Part shown: positions 10,781-23,640 of the stretch, in pieces | How positions within the stretch are numbered: position 1 is the stretch's first letter | Layout: each line of letters opens with the position of its first letter | Assembly (NCBI RefSeq): GCF_963678635.1 | Contig: NC_087069.1 | Span: forward strand, 52,462,938 to 52,526,937 | Direction: 5' to 3' | From: Symsagittifera roscoffensis | Lineage: Eukaryota; Xenacoelomorpha; Acoela; Convolutidae | Length of the DNA stretch: 64,000 nucleotides | Notes under the pieces: model-generated | What the model saw: the letters and a program-made list of their open reading frames with translations, nothing else | What the model was told of the DNA's origin: nothing | Databases searched by the model: none | Made by a program: the position numbers and the translations under genes

Positions 10781-12100
10781 TAGGGATTATAGAATGTGAT
10801 GTATCCAAGTGTCTTTTTGTATATCGTTTTTCTAGATATTTTCTGGTGAGGTAATGATTGAGCTGTTTTATTTGGTGGAATTTAGGGGAAAGGGTGATGT
10901 ACTAAATTGTTTAGTTTTACTGTGATTTCGAAATTAAGTCTGAAATTGTCTTGTGTAAGGATTTGTATGTTGTGCTCTTGTATTTCTTTATGAATGTTTG
11001 TCTACATTGTAATCTGTTGAGTGACCAGTTATGTAGTCTGTTACTGTCGAGGTGTTGACCGAATAGTGGAGGGATGCTACAAATGTACTCCAATCTAATC
11101 GTAGGGGTATATAATTGGTTAAATGTTTCTTATATCTATCGTCTAAATTTGTAGGAAGTTTTGGAGGAAATGATGTTGTTGATATCTGACTTATTGAAGG
11201 GGTTGAAGGAAATGAGAGGGTTTCTGGAAGTGACAAAGATGTTTCTGATGAGATGTATATTGGTTCATTTATCAAGTTGCCTTGAGTGAACGCTTGTGTC
11301 ATCCAATGTGGGAGATGTTACGCTGAAGTTGGGGTAGTTAAAGGAATTTTTACGAATTTGTTCGGATGTGGGAGTTGATCCTAAGTAGTCCGATGGTATG
11401 TTCGGAGTGTTTTGTTGTGAGCTAGATTGTAAGGGTTGGGTTACTTTGAATTGTACTGCTAGAACGATCTACAGCATTTGGGAATTGTGATGAGGGTATT
11501 TTAAAATGTACTCTGGGAGTTGTAAAGTTTCTATTTCGTCTCGGATGTGTAATAGTTTATTGATTGTGGATGTATTTTGGTTTTGAATTGGGTGTCTTGT
11601 TCTATAAAGATCTTGCTGAACAGAATGGTATATATTGTACGTTCGTTCGTATTGTGGTTCGCTTAGGGGTGCATGGCGAATCACAGGTTCTAAAGGTTCT
11701 GATAATAGTGAAAGCTTTTCTTTGAATGTATATGGGTTTTCTTGAAATGAGATACTTGTTGATGATTGAGGTTGGTTTGTCTGAGTGGATTTTGGTGTTT
11801 TCGGAGATTCCTGGGATGTTTTAGTCGGTGGGGACTGTTGTGTGGGTTGTTTAAAATTTTTACGTACGAAGAAAATTTATGTTGATTATAATATCCTTCT
11901 AAGAAAATGGTTAAAATTATTGTTGCTAGTGCAAAAAGTTTCATTGACTTTTTTATACATTTGCATATTAACAGAATTCAAAAAATTAGAGAAGTGGAAT
12001 TTTTTACTATGCGAAGAAAAATGTCTTTCTTGTTGAATAGTTGTCTTAACATTTAGGTCGTTGTTGAAATATCGTACCGAAGGATTTTTGGAAAGTTGAG
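10760..12100 (-). pseudogene. Decayed P/S/T/Q-rich protein of copy B
   Basis: Minus-strand frames at 10988-11302 and 11469-11684, with intervening pieces, match the copy A frame at 3-1097 in order, including blocks with SLPETL, PSTPSIS and PLRLDW. Frameshifts and stops break it repeatedly. It sits between the integrase relic and the env relic, which places this protein in the element's gene order. Confidence 0.65.
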
Positions 12101-12828
12101 GTAGGTTTTATGAAGTGAAGAGAAAATCATGAAAAAACTGCAAAAAATTACGAAGAGAAAGAGAAATAATTTGGAGGTATCTATATTGAAAAATATGACG
12201 ATTTGAAAAAATATTGGTATGATTCAAAAAAAATTTTGAAGTTGTGTTTTTAGAAGGCTGACTGGTTCGGAAAGAAGCATTTGAGAAAAGATTCGTTCTT
12301 GCCGAATTAGTTTTTTCCTGTTGAGGCAAAAATTGAATGTGGTCGGTTTGTTTTTTGATTTTTGACAAGTGGGTTTAAAATGAGCAATTTTTGGTGAAGA
12401 GAAGTTGGAAGGTCTAGGTGTGAGCTTTTTAATTTTTTTTATTGGATGATCGTGGGTATCTAGGAGTTATTCAAACTTTAGGCTAAATGATCATGTCCTA
12501 ATTTTTCTTTAGGCAAATTTAAATTTTTCCTTTATGGGAAGTTTGGAGTGGAAGTTGGGACAATTTTGTTGATCTTTGAACCAGTTGATAGAGGAGGGAT
12601 GTAACATTTAGATTTTGTTTATTCCGGTTGTCAAAAATGAGCGTGATGCTAACTTTTGACCTGGATATCCTTTAGTTATAATTAGATAAATTTTTGAACT
12701 TTGCAAATTGTCGGCTGAAGAAGTGGTGTTAGAATGAAATGATGTTTAGATAGCATCTGATTGGCTAAAGTTGAACTAGTTGTTCAAGGGTGTCAGCATG
12801 AATTCATAGAAAAGAAAAGAAAAAATTG

Positions 12829-14234
12829 CTATATTTTTGAAAGTTTTTTGTAATTCAAAAATTTCTTTAAAATTTTAGATTTTGGAATGAAGGTTTTATA
12901 ATCTTTTCGTGGTTGATTTCGAAGTCGTGATGATTTTCGTTGTTGAGCGGTTTCTTTCATTTCCTGTGGTAAAAATTTTTCTTCTAATATTCTACTTTTT
13001 CTTTGTTTTTGAGTTATTTGTTTATTTCTCATTTCTTGGGATTCTGTTTCTTCGTTATTGTATGAGTATTTCCGTTTTTTTTGTTTCTAAAATTTGTGGT
13101 GAACAATTTGTATAAATTATTTGTTTTTGACTACTGTCTGAGTGGTTGTGGACAATATTAAGTCCTGCAAATTCCATTCGGTAAGCGTGCCAGATGCTAA
13201 TTTTAAAATTTCTAGGTGATGAAAATGATCTTCATCGTGTGTATGTAATGGTAGATTATAACACTTTGATTCTTTTGTGGGTTGGCAATACATTTGTGTG
13301 TTTTTTGAAGCGTTTGCTGTGAACATTGTTGGTTTTCGTGGTTTATGATTAAAAACTATTTCACAAGGTGATAGCGCTAAGGTTGTTGTTATTTGTGAAT
13401 TGTAAGCTAAGGGGAATAACTTAACATCTGTTGACCTTTCAGTATATTTTATATCGTTTTCATTTATGGTTCATCTGAGGTATTCTTTTAGTAAACGTTT
13501 CTTTCTTTCGACTTAACCACTAGTTCAAGGGGCATGAGATGTTCGTGGTTTGTGTTTAAGGTTATATAGATGGCATACTGTGATTATTTCATTAATAATA
13601 ATCTCAGTGTCATTGTCTAAGACAAGGGTTTTTGGTAATCCAAATGTCGCTATCCAGTGTTCACAAAGTGTTGTATATGCATAATAGGCATTACAATGAG
13701 GTACTGGGTTAAGTGCTACGTAGTGAGTAAATTGTCAACTATGACCATTATAAATAAGTTTCCTTCTGAAGAGGTTGATATTGGTCCTTTTGCATCGAAT
13801 GAGATTCTGTGGTTAAAGTAAAAAAAAATTTATTTTGAAATCGTGTTTTTCTGCTATTTATTTTTGATGTGGGAATGGTTTATTCAATTGGCTGTAATAT
13901 TACATATTGGTGCTTTTGGAAATTAAAAATTTCGAATGAAATCTAAGTTTTTTTTTTCTGATCCTGCATGCCCTTTTGTGTTTAAGGAATGTGAAATATG
14001 AAATGCTAGAATCATCAGACTTAGTGGTAAACATGGTAATTTTAATTCAGGTGTTTGATATTCTAAAATATTTGTGTTTTCGTTTATGTATGTGTTATTG
14101 AGTTTTCTAAAGTATCTTAGAAGTGTTTTGTTTCCTAGAATTGTGATATCTGCTTTTATGGGTTTCGTTTTATAAGAGTGCAAAGATTTTAATTGTATAA
14201 TGACTGGGTCAAATTTCTGGATTTTTTGTAGCAT
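12829..14234 (-). pseudogene. Decayed gypsy-type integrase of copy B
   Basis: Frame 13923-14234 ends in a His-rich segment (FHISH ... KGHAG) like the N-terminal zinc finger of retroviral-type integrases. About 13.1-13.85 kb can be read, with many stops, as a ruined catalytic core with a DAKGPI-type first-Asp block. The C-terminal piece 12829-13032 has the SSRLRNQP-type basic tail common after gypsy integrases. Several frameshifts make it non-functional. It shows that copies A and B are Ty3/gypsy-like rather than BEL/Pao, though this rests on weak blocks. Confidence 0.5.
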
Positions 14235-14586
14235 TCAGGCGTTAATTTCTCCGTATTTGGTAGAAAAAAAACGTTCAAATTCTAACTTTGAGAGAGGTAT
14301 GTTATCTAGAGGGCCATGAAGGTTAAAAATTTGATATATTATGTATTTTGAATCAGTAACGGGAGTTTCTGATTAATTTGTATTATCAGTTAGATTTTCT
14401 TTCTCTGTTAAAGGGAATAGATCTGTCCTGTAAATTTTTTGTTTGAGTGGTTTTTTTTCGTGTTGTTTTTGATCCATGATGAATATGGTTATGGTTTGAA
14501 CACTGGGAGGGCCTGAATGGGTTTCATCAGTTGATTGTACTTGATTAATTTGTCTATAGTTTTGTTGTGAATTCTGGTATTGTGTA

Positions 14587-15272
14587 TTATTTCTGTGCGG
14601 TGATTTGAGGAAATTTTCTTTGTGGATTTTGATAATTCAAAAATCTAATTTGAGAATTTTGACGTGATCTATTGTGATAATTATTAAAGCTTGATACATT
14701 ATTTGAATAGTTTCGTGATCTGTTATTTTGATATGTTCTTTTCCTGTTGTTTGAATAGTTTCTGCTTCTTTTGTATGAGGAGTTTCTAGAACGATCATTT
14801 GAATAAAATCTGTTTCGGGGACTTGAGTTTAAACAATTCCTGTTAAAAATTGAGTAGTTGCTTCTGTTTGAATTTGATCTTGAATAATTATTTTTTATCG
14901 ATTGTTTTGACTGTTTGATCAACTATATCTATTCTGTGAGAAATTTCGTGAGAAATTCCAAAATAGTTATATCTGTAGGATGATTGTTGTCTGGAGACAT
15001 TATAGTTACCACGAAGTGGTTTCCTTGAACTATTGTTACTGTGATTGTTCTTGTTTGGTAGATTTTGGTCTTTTTTTCATGTATTCTTGAAATGATTTAT
15101 TTGGTTCTCTATGTTTTCTGTGGTTATTTCTGATTATCTTATTAATTTGTCTACATTCACCAATGCAGATTCCGTATCTTTGGCAAAAGTTACACCATTT
15201 TTTGAATGATGGTTTGACCTTAAAGTTTTGATTTTTCTTGTAGATAATTAATATTTGAGGAATTTTTTTCAT
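14587..15272 (-). pseudogene. Arg/Ser/Asn-rich nucleocapsid-like region with CxxC knuckle (copy B)
   Basis: Frame 15036-15272 has a Cys cluster CNFC ... C resembling a gag zinc knuckle without a clear His. Frame 14587-14922 is a striking series of RSRN/SNRS/RNYSNN repeats, a composition typical of RNA-binding nucleocapsid tails. They are separated by a frameshift. There is too little space between this block and integrase for protease, reverse transcriptase and RNase H, so those were deleted from this copy. Confidence 0.45.
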
Positions 15273-15649
15273 CTAGTTCAGTATCAGAGTAATGAATATG
15301 ATTTAATTCTGAAGTAGTGCTTTGAATGTTATTTATATATTGTAATTTTACTTTTTCTCTTTCTTCCAGTTTCATAGTGCTTTTCAGCTTGTTCTTGTTT
15401 ATCTACTAGTTTTCTGAAGTCTTTCTTGGGTTCTCGAACTGAAGATGGATGTCATGCTCTCTTTCTTATTGCTATTTTTCGTAATTGAGGTGTTTGAGTT
15501 ATCATTGATATTTCTGTCTTTTTTGTGTTCTTATAACTATGTGTTTTGTGGGAATATGCTTTTCTTACTAGTGTTGCAATTCTCACTGCAAGTTGCTTAA
15601 TTGTTCCGTTCGGGATTCTAGGAAATTTTTTGCATAAAACTCTTTGGTG

Positions 15650-17133
15650 TTATTTGTTTCTTTCTGAGTCGAATATTTCCGAAATTTCTTGTGTGAATCT
15701 TTTGCAATCTGACTTAATATCTATAGGTAAAACTGAAAACCATTTTTGGGCTGCGCCATCATCAAGTGTTGTTTTGATTAGAGCTGCGCGTCTATGTATC
15801 CAATTTTGCTGAAGTGTTGTATTCACTGGCTCAGGTCCTATATTTAAAATCAAATCTGCTGTGACTGCATTCAAACAATCTTCTACCGAGTTTTCAGAAT
15901 CTGTTCCTGGAAATACCATTAGTAGCTTATTTGAACATATTGAGGATCCACCCATAATGTATGGATTCATAGTCATGTGTATTGATTCTGCGGCATTTGG
16001 TATTTTCGAAAATTTTTTAAGTTGAGTCTTAGTTATTTCGTGTTGTTGTAGATAAAATGGTAGTGAGGTTTCATTTTGCAATTGAGTTGGTTCGTAATTT
16101 TGTGTATTCACTGGGTTTTGTGATTGAAAATTTTTATTATATGATGCTGGGTGACTTCCTGTATGCATTTGTTTGTTTCATGTATATGGTTCGAAAAGAT
16201 CTGGTTGATAGAAAGGATTTGGTTGATCGATGTTTCAGTTATTGTGATGATGATTTTTATTAAATCGTTGGTTTTGATAAAAAATATTCTTCTGAATAAT
16301 GTGGCTGATTCCTAATATGGTGTTATTTTGTAATGTTTTTATTTGTTGAAAAAATGGATAAATTTCACTGCGATCTAGTGTAGCTGGCGGATGATTGCTA
16401 AAGAATACTGGTTGAGAAGCTTGTTGTGGCACATTTTGATTTTACGATTGTGATGATTTTGACCATTCATTTTGGGGGGTTTTGTTTTTTTTGAATTTTT
16501 GGAAAAAACTATAGTAGTAATGATCTGAGAAGATAATTCTACTTGATGTCTTTTGCTTATAGTTTGTCTTCATGTTTTTACTGTCTAAATGTTTGATAGT
16601 CTATTTAAAAATTTTTTGGAATATTTGAAGGTTTCACTGTCAAATGTATAGATGTTTGTGGAAATACAGTGTTTTTATTTTTTGGAGTTGTAAGTGTTGG
16701 GTGATTAGGAGAAATACTTTGTTGTGTTGTTGTTGGCATTGTTTCAACTGTTTCGCCATTTAAGAATTGTGATGGAGTTTGAATATCTTGCGGTGTAAGA
16801 TTTTTTGTTCCGTTTAATTGTTTTTAATTAGTAAAGGTAGAATTTAAACTATTATTTCCTTCTCTATCGGTAAATATTGAATTAAAATTTATAGGTGTTG
16901 CTTCAATGGTATAGAGTTATTCTAACATGTTCTCTGTTAGTGGAAATTGTGGTGATTGTATGACTTGAGATGTCAGTTGGTATAATAATTATTGGTTGAT
17001 GAGACCATTCAGGGCCCCAAACATAATATGTTTCGTCTGCCAATATAGTTTCATTGTCTGAATTTTGTGTTTGTGGTTGAAAGTTTTTTCTTGCTAGTGA
17101 TATAGGGTCAAGACTATGGACAAAACAATCCAT
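15650..17133 (-). pseudogene. gag: Decayed gag of copy B
   Basis: Three broken minus-strand frames (16903-17133, 16235-16432, 15650-16168). The last, 172 aa, is the best preserved. It ends with a capsid-like segment containing DDGAAQKWF, the kind of helix and Trp-Phe motif seen in retrotransposon Gag domains. It precedes the zinc-knuckle region and follows the 5' LTR, as gag should. Confidence 0.5.
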
Positions 17134-17289
17134 TACAAACCATGCTAGTATCTTTTGTAAATCCTGTTTAACATTTTGTGATATATCGTTATTAGTGAGA
17201 TTTTCACGAGTTGTATTGAAAAATTATGAACAAATACTTGTTTCTAGTCTTACAGCTGTATGTCGGGATGCCTCACTGGTCGGACCAGA

Positions 17290-17700
17290 TGATTTAAGTA
17301 TGGTTTAGTGTTCTCATAGAGTAATTTCAGATAAGGTACACCGTCTGCTCGTCACGCAATCTTTTTTCGGCCGGATGGTTTGTTTAACTTCTTAGTCTAA
17401 TACCGATCTTAATCTTACTCCTAGTCTCAATAGATCTAGTGTATAATTGTTAATGCGAGTTAGTTTTCAGAAGGAGAACAACTGTATTCTAAGTTTAATT
17501 CAAATTACTCTGTTGCTGAAACTACAAGTAGTTTCAGCACTTACCAATAAGTGTAAATGTTAGTTAAGAAGTATGATTGGTTAGTTAAAAATATTTTATA
17601 GAATTAAGATATAAATTTAAAACCAAGTATAAAGTCTAGTTTAGAACTGGCTCCAAAACTGATGTGCGGGTTTGATAGACTGCAAAACCTTTCATAAATT
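17290..17700 (-). repeat. LTR of copy B (5' LTR, minus orientation)
   Basis: Reverse complement of the copy A LTR at 7085-7510, with shared blocks throughout, including the stem-like GCTGAAACTACTTGTAGTTT near 17520-17545 and GACGAGCAGACGGTGTACC near 17340. It lies upstream (in minus orientation) of the copy B gag relic. The primer-binding site should lie just below 17290 but I cannot assign a tRNA. Confidence 0.6.
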
Positions 17701-19028
17701 CTTCGCTTAATACAGAAATGGCGTTTTTTATTAATAATATTATGATATTCATGGCTATTGTTATTAGAAATCTAGAGTAGATTCAAGTTATTATTATGAT
17801 TTTTATAGTTATATAAATATTATTATTGTTTTCTGTTAACCTCAATATTAATACAGATAATCTACATGTTTTATATTTAGAATTGAACCAGCAAAACAAA
17901 AAAAACGATTAGCTGTTGGCTTTGAAGAATCTGATTTCAGCTATGAGTACTGATAAATTACTTTTATTTGGTTAAATTGAAAAAGAAAAGATAGAGATCA
18001 AATCTTCAAAAACACTGGTGGTAAACTTTAAGTTTAACTGGTATAAATGAAAAAAAAATTGCTTTGTCTATGCTTAGTTTCAATCTACTCTCAAACCTCC
18101 TTTCTCGTTCTTGCATGTAATTTTGACGAGTCGGTCTGATTTTTTCTACTGCTAAGGGGCATCTCTACCAGCTCTACCAGTCTTGGCAATGTCAAAACTT
18201 TATTTCTGAAGGTAATTGATGCAAGCATCTGCGAATAATTTATCTTAGCTTCTGTATCTGTAAGAACGCGTTTAGTGCTGCTTAGATTTTCAAAAGAATT
18301 CATCAACTGGTCGACTGGCCGTATCCGCCGGATAGTAAAAAAATCGGAAAATGAGAAGTTTTGCAAACTAATTGACATCAGCTGTGCTCAAATTGTCAAT
18401 CAATTTGATACTGAGTGAAATTTGCTTTTTTGCTGCTGATTGGGAACTGACATTAAAGGGTTCGAATAATTTATCAATTCATAACGAGTTTCAATTCACT
18501 CTAAATTTAAGTGTTGGCATAAAGAAAAAAAATGGAAAAATCGAGTTCAATCATAGAGCCAAAGCCAGCCCAAGCAAAAGAATCCCGTCTTTTTGTCGAA
18601 GCTAGGAACCAAATATGGTTACGAAAGTCAAAATTCTATTTCTTGGAGACAAGTTATTCGCGACCACAAAGTATCAATCGTGTTTTTTTTTTGCGGTCAT
18701 CTATCTCTCGCGATTTTTTTTCTCTTGTTTTCAGTTTGGAATAATTTTTAATTCTCAATACACTTGGCTACAACAAAAAAGTCGACGTTGATTTTAACGA
18801 GCTAATCAGTTTTTTTTTTTCATGTCTAGTCCTTTTTCTCTGAGCTATCTTGTTTTGAAAGCTTAAAAAAGCCAGTAAACTCTTAGTGGTTTTGGAGTTA
18901 CTATTGCTTTGGAAACATCTTCTGAAACAACTCAATGAATCTGATCTTAGGGACTCAAATTTGTTTTTGTTTCGCAAGCCGATGATCTTCACTTAACCTA
19001 TACGCCGCGAAAAAACGAAAAAAAAATT

Positions 19029-19132
19029 ATGAAATGCATAGTTGCTCCAGCTTATTTCAACAAATGGATAATTTGATTTAAAAAAAAACAATGAAATGCA
19101 TAGTTGCTCCAGCTTAAATTAACAAATGGAAA
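19029..19132. repeat. Two-copy tandem repeat, period about 62 bp
   Basis: The block ATGAAATGCATAGTTGCTCC plus AGCTTA and CAAATGGA appears at 19029 and again at 19091, with small differences in the spacer. Confidence 0.8.
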
Positions 19133-19611
19133 ATGCTGCTCAACAAAAACTATAACAAAAGAACTATTCCAGCTGATGTTTTAGAAAATTGACTTCTAAG
19201 ACTCATGCACAAGGTTTTCATGAGCAGTTTTTAATTTAAAATTTCTTTAGGGGCAGATCAGCAGCGGAGAGGGAGGAGTTGGTGTTGGTGGAACTTGACG
19301 CGGGCAGAAGCAAGAGGGAAATTCCAAACAATTTGGAGTTAACCCACGTTTGTACAAAACATTGAAAATACAAAAACCTTTAACATATAAATATCATAAC
19401 TATTGTGGTTATTATTAATTAGAATAATTATAATTGATTAACTATATTTCATTGAATTCTATTTCAAATTTAACCAGTTTAATTTAGCCTGGGTTTTTGG
19501 GATAGCTTTTAATGAAATGAGTTTGAACGTATTATATTTCAGTTTTTTTCCTTTAAAACTTGGCTCTTTCAAATGTCTGATAACTTAAACCTTGAAGATC
19601 AATAGTCGGTG

Positions 19612-19732
19612 CTTTTTAAACCATCTCTGACAAACCAAGGCAAAAAAACTACAACTAAGTAAAAGGATTTTTTTAAACCCTCTCTGACAAACCAAGGCAA
19701 AAAACCTACAACTAAGTATAATGATTTTTACT
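19612..19732. repeat. Two-copy tandem repeat, period about 57 bp
   Basis: TCTCTGACAAACCAAGGCAA followed by an A-run, CTACAACTAAGTA and a weaker tail appears at 19624 and 19681. Confidence 0.8.
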
Positions 19733-22700
19733 CAATTTTCATAAAAGAAATCCGTCTGGATAAACTAAAACGAGCAGATTCTTTTTGATTCAAATTTGAT
19801 CTGAAAGGCGAAAACAACAATATTCATATCTGATTGATGACGAAAAACTAAATTTTCAAAAAAAATTACATAGAGAACTTCTTTAAATTGTTAAAAAAAT
19901 CTACTTTGTAAAATTTATATTTTTAAAACTCCCGAAGAACGTTTGCAAAAAAAGGAACATGATTCAACAGTAATCAAACTATTGAAATTGATAAAAAGTC
20001 AATGCGAATGTTTTTATCGGAATTTGCAAACATCTCAAAAAGACGATGGCCAAGAAAATCTTTGCCAGATTTACTCCAAAATCAAACCAAAAAAGTTCCA
20101 ACGATGTGTTTAAAAGCCTGAATACACTCACTTAACAGCTACGGAATGATCAATGGGCTTTGCGACGAGTACAGAAAGGTTCTATTTAAAAGTGAAAAGG
20201 AGAAAAAAAATTGAGGTTGCCAATGAACAAAAGTGTAAGGTATTTTTCCAAACTTACAATAACAAAAACCGTACTATAGAATTATAAAAATAATTTTCAG
20301 AGATAATTCTATGGGAACTATTTATAAAATCTCTGTTAATAAACAACACCAAGTTATCTTATTTGATGAAAAACAGTAAAATTGAAAGGTAAGAAATTAA
20401 AAGATTTTCGTTAAAGCTTTAGAAAAAATCAAACAAAAACGCATTTTTCCAAAAAAAATCTATTCAGTTCTTTCCAAAAAAACTAAACGCATTTTTCCAA
20501 AAACGCTATTGCACCTTATCCGCAACCTCTGACAACTTTTTGCAGCAATTTTTTTTCTCTAATTTTGGCGGAGGCTTTAAAAATGCTGGATAGTTTTAAA
20601 CTTGCATAGCGAGCTGCAATCAAAAGTAGTGATCTTGTATCAATATTTTGTTGTTGCTGTGACAAAACAATTCCTCTGAGGTAATTGCTGTTGATAACAA
20701 TGACCCGTAAAAACTTTTTGACTACGTTCAAATTATAAAATTAAAACCAGGTTTGCGGATCAGGATTAATTTTTATTAGAGATCCCACCATAATCTGAAG
20801 AATATTTTCATAAGATGAAAAAAAATTATTCTACCATCACCTGGAAAACTTTTGCTAGCATGTAGCCAGCACTTAATTGAAAACCACAAGTTTTGATCTG
20901 TGTGCAGCTTCAGTGTTTTCAATCCTTATGCTTGAGTTTTTTTTCGGAAAAAACGCATTGAGAATGTAGGCAGTTGCAACCCCATCGCTATCATTTAAAT
21001 AGTTTTTCACAATAATCTAACAACAAGCAATATCTAGCTGTAGCCAATATGGAGCGCTGTTTTTATTTTAAAAAAGTTCAAATTTTGGTTACATTCTAGT
21101 CACGATGCGAGGTTGAGTGCTTAATACCAAAAATAAAATGAAAAACTACCGCAAAATTAAGGGAACGAAGATATACAAAACGAAGTTTTTGAAATGTCAG
21201 AAAAAAACAACTGACAAATATGACCTTTATATTAGTCCACAATGGCAGTTCCAGTTCGGTTGAAACTTATATACGTTCAAATGACATATTTTGCAAATGA
21301 TGTAGCTTTCACTGCTCTCAAAAGTTAGTATTAGGACACATGGCAACTACCAGGCGCTGTAAGTTTTATGCGCAAAAAATGATTCTGACTCGCAATTTCG
21401 ATTGTAAATAAAAATTAATTGTAACTGGCATTCAATTTTACTCATTCCTTCTCGAGTTAAGTACGCATTCAAACAGAGTAAATTATCTTTCAAAAACTTG
21501 ATGCGCGCTATGTTTGAGCCAAAATTTTTGTTTTAGACACTTGAGGCTAATAAAATCCGGTTTTTAACGAAGGAGTCAAACTCTTAAACTGCTCATCAAG
21601 TTCATCACCGATCACTGGCAATAAAACAAACGGCTAACTTTTTTTTAGGAAAAAAAACTTTGAGAACGTTTTAAAAAATTGACACGTTGATTACGATTAC
21701 TTTTACCAATATCATTCGAAAAAACTCTACTTCGCTTGAAAAACCTTCTTTGTTGTTTGCTTTGTTCTTCTTGCTATGAACAAGTTCCGATTTTTTCTGA
21801 GCTGTAAACGTTGTATTGTATGGAAAACTGATTGTTCAATCTAACATTGTAGTTGAAAAAAAAATCGTATCAAACTCTTGCTACCCTTTTCTTTTGTAAT
21901 TTCAATTTTCAACTTCAAGTTAAGCGAGTCTACCTATATAATGCTGTAGTAATCATAAAACAAAATTTTAGCAAACTAAAATTTTGCTAAAATTCATTAG
22001 GATAAAATGAATTTTAGGTTATGATTAAGATTATTAAATTATGATTATCGATTGAAAGCCCAGATATTTGAATTGGTTTGGATGAACCACTGATTCGAGA
22101 TGATATTTCGCTGGAGTTGGTCTTAAAACTCCCGAATTTTTTTCCTGCCGTCTTTATGCCAATAAGCAAAGTAAAACGTTTTTGAGAACAACTGGAATTG
22201 CCAACTGCTGATAACGATTTCGATAACTGGCATGCGCAAAAAAAACCTTTGACTCGATATTTCGTCATAATCATGATGATAAAAAAACGCAAACACTTTT
22301 TTCATCTTAGTAACAATTTTCGTCCAGCGCTTCAGGTTTTTCATCTCATGAAAAGTATGAATTTTTTCCTTCAGTTTTCGGAGTTTTGGCTTTTTCTACT
22401 TTTTTTGCGAACAAAATAATTCAGTCTTTTCTTAGAAGAAACCTACGAACGAGTAAGTGGCTCTGTGCTAGCAGTACATTTGGATGTTATAGTTTTCTTA
22501 TGCATGTATCTTGTTTCATAACAAGTTCACTGAATACCGTAAAAGTTAAGCAGCTTTGATGTTCAGTCTGCGATTAGAAACAGCGATGACTCTGCTGAAA
22601 GAAGAGAACTTGATTCAAAACATTGTTTGGAACAATTTCTGAGCCTCATCGTTATTCATTTAAGAGAGTTCCTGAGGTTGTCACACGGCGCAGCAAGTAG

Positions 22701-23119
22701 CATTCCAGGACAATCAGACAGGCGTCGGGAAGCCGGTTTTCTGGGCGACGACATCTTCCGATTCCCTATGACATTTCAAGAGATATCTCGAAGAATTCTC
22801 GATGGCGGTGAATGTCAAAGGGAGCGTTATTCCTGAGTAACTATAAAAAGATCCAAAAAAAGTTTCGAAAGAAAGAATTCCGAGACCAAAATGTCCTTGA
22901 AATGAAGAGGACGCAATGGCTATTGCAACTAAGGAGATGGGAGACAAAAGCGCTCTTGACATACTCCTGCTTGAAAAAGAAGAACGTTAAGCTAGAGGGA
23001 TGAAAGTACAGGACCAAAAGTAGATATCAAATATCGAATACTACACCGTTTAGAAACGACTGGTCTCAGAATTGTTTCTAGCATTGAGCACAAAAGGCAA
23101 TTAAGCATTAATCAATCGG

Positions 23120-23640
23120 ATGCGAAATCTAGGTGAAGCTTTAGAAGCAATATACAATGCATTATCTGCACAAGCAGCCAGATTGGAATTGAGAAACCGG
23201 GTTGAAAAACTAGTGAGCGACCTATTCATCTCGAGGATGAGAAATGTAACGTTATACAACACATTTTTTTTCTAAACGCTAGCACCTGACGAGGAACTGA
23301 AAAAAGCAATCAATTTATTACATGGTGAACAATTTTTATTTGTTTTTCATAAAGGAACTCAAAAATTCTTGGTGCAGTAACAATGTCCAAAATTGGCAAT
23401 GAAACAAGAACTAATCATGGCATTCTTAAAATCGAAGGGAAGTATAGGAAGGCAAAAAAACTAGATTACAAGAAGAAGTTTGTTAATCAGAAAAAAAACA
23501 CAACAGACAGAAAACCAAGTTACAAACGCGGTAGAAAATTATCAAGAGGACAACTAAAAAAATATCCAGCAATGTGGAAAACGTGCAAACATTGCAACAA
23601 ATCAAATTCTCTCAACTGATGTAGGTTACCACAGATCAGC
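23120..23640 (+). pseudogene. Possible gag/nucleocapsid relic
   Basis: The plus strand can be read, with stops and frame changes, as a helical gag-like segment (LGEALEAIYNALSAQ ... RVEKLVSDLFISRMRN, about 23.13-23.25 kb), then a DEELKKAIN block. A Lys/Arg-rich piece (23383-23619) follows and ends in CKHC, as in a zinc knuckle with its second half lost. It has no associated pol and appears old. Confidence 0.35.

Noticed and set aside
18091-18992. Cluster of 70-95 codon frames on both strands
   Set aside because: They overlap on opposite strands, have no start context, motif or neighbour support.
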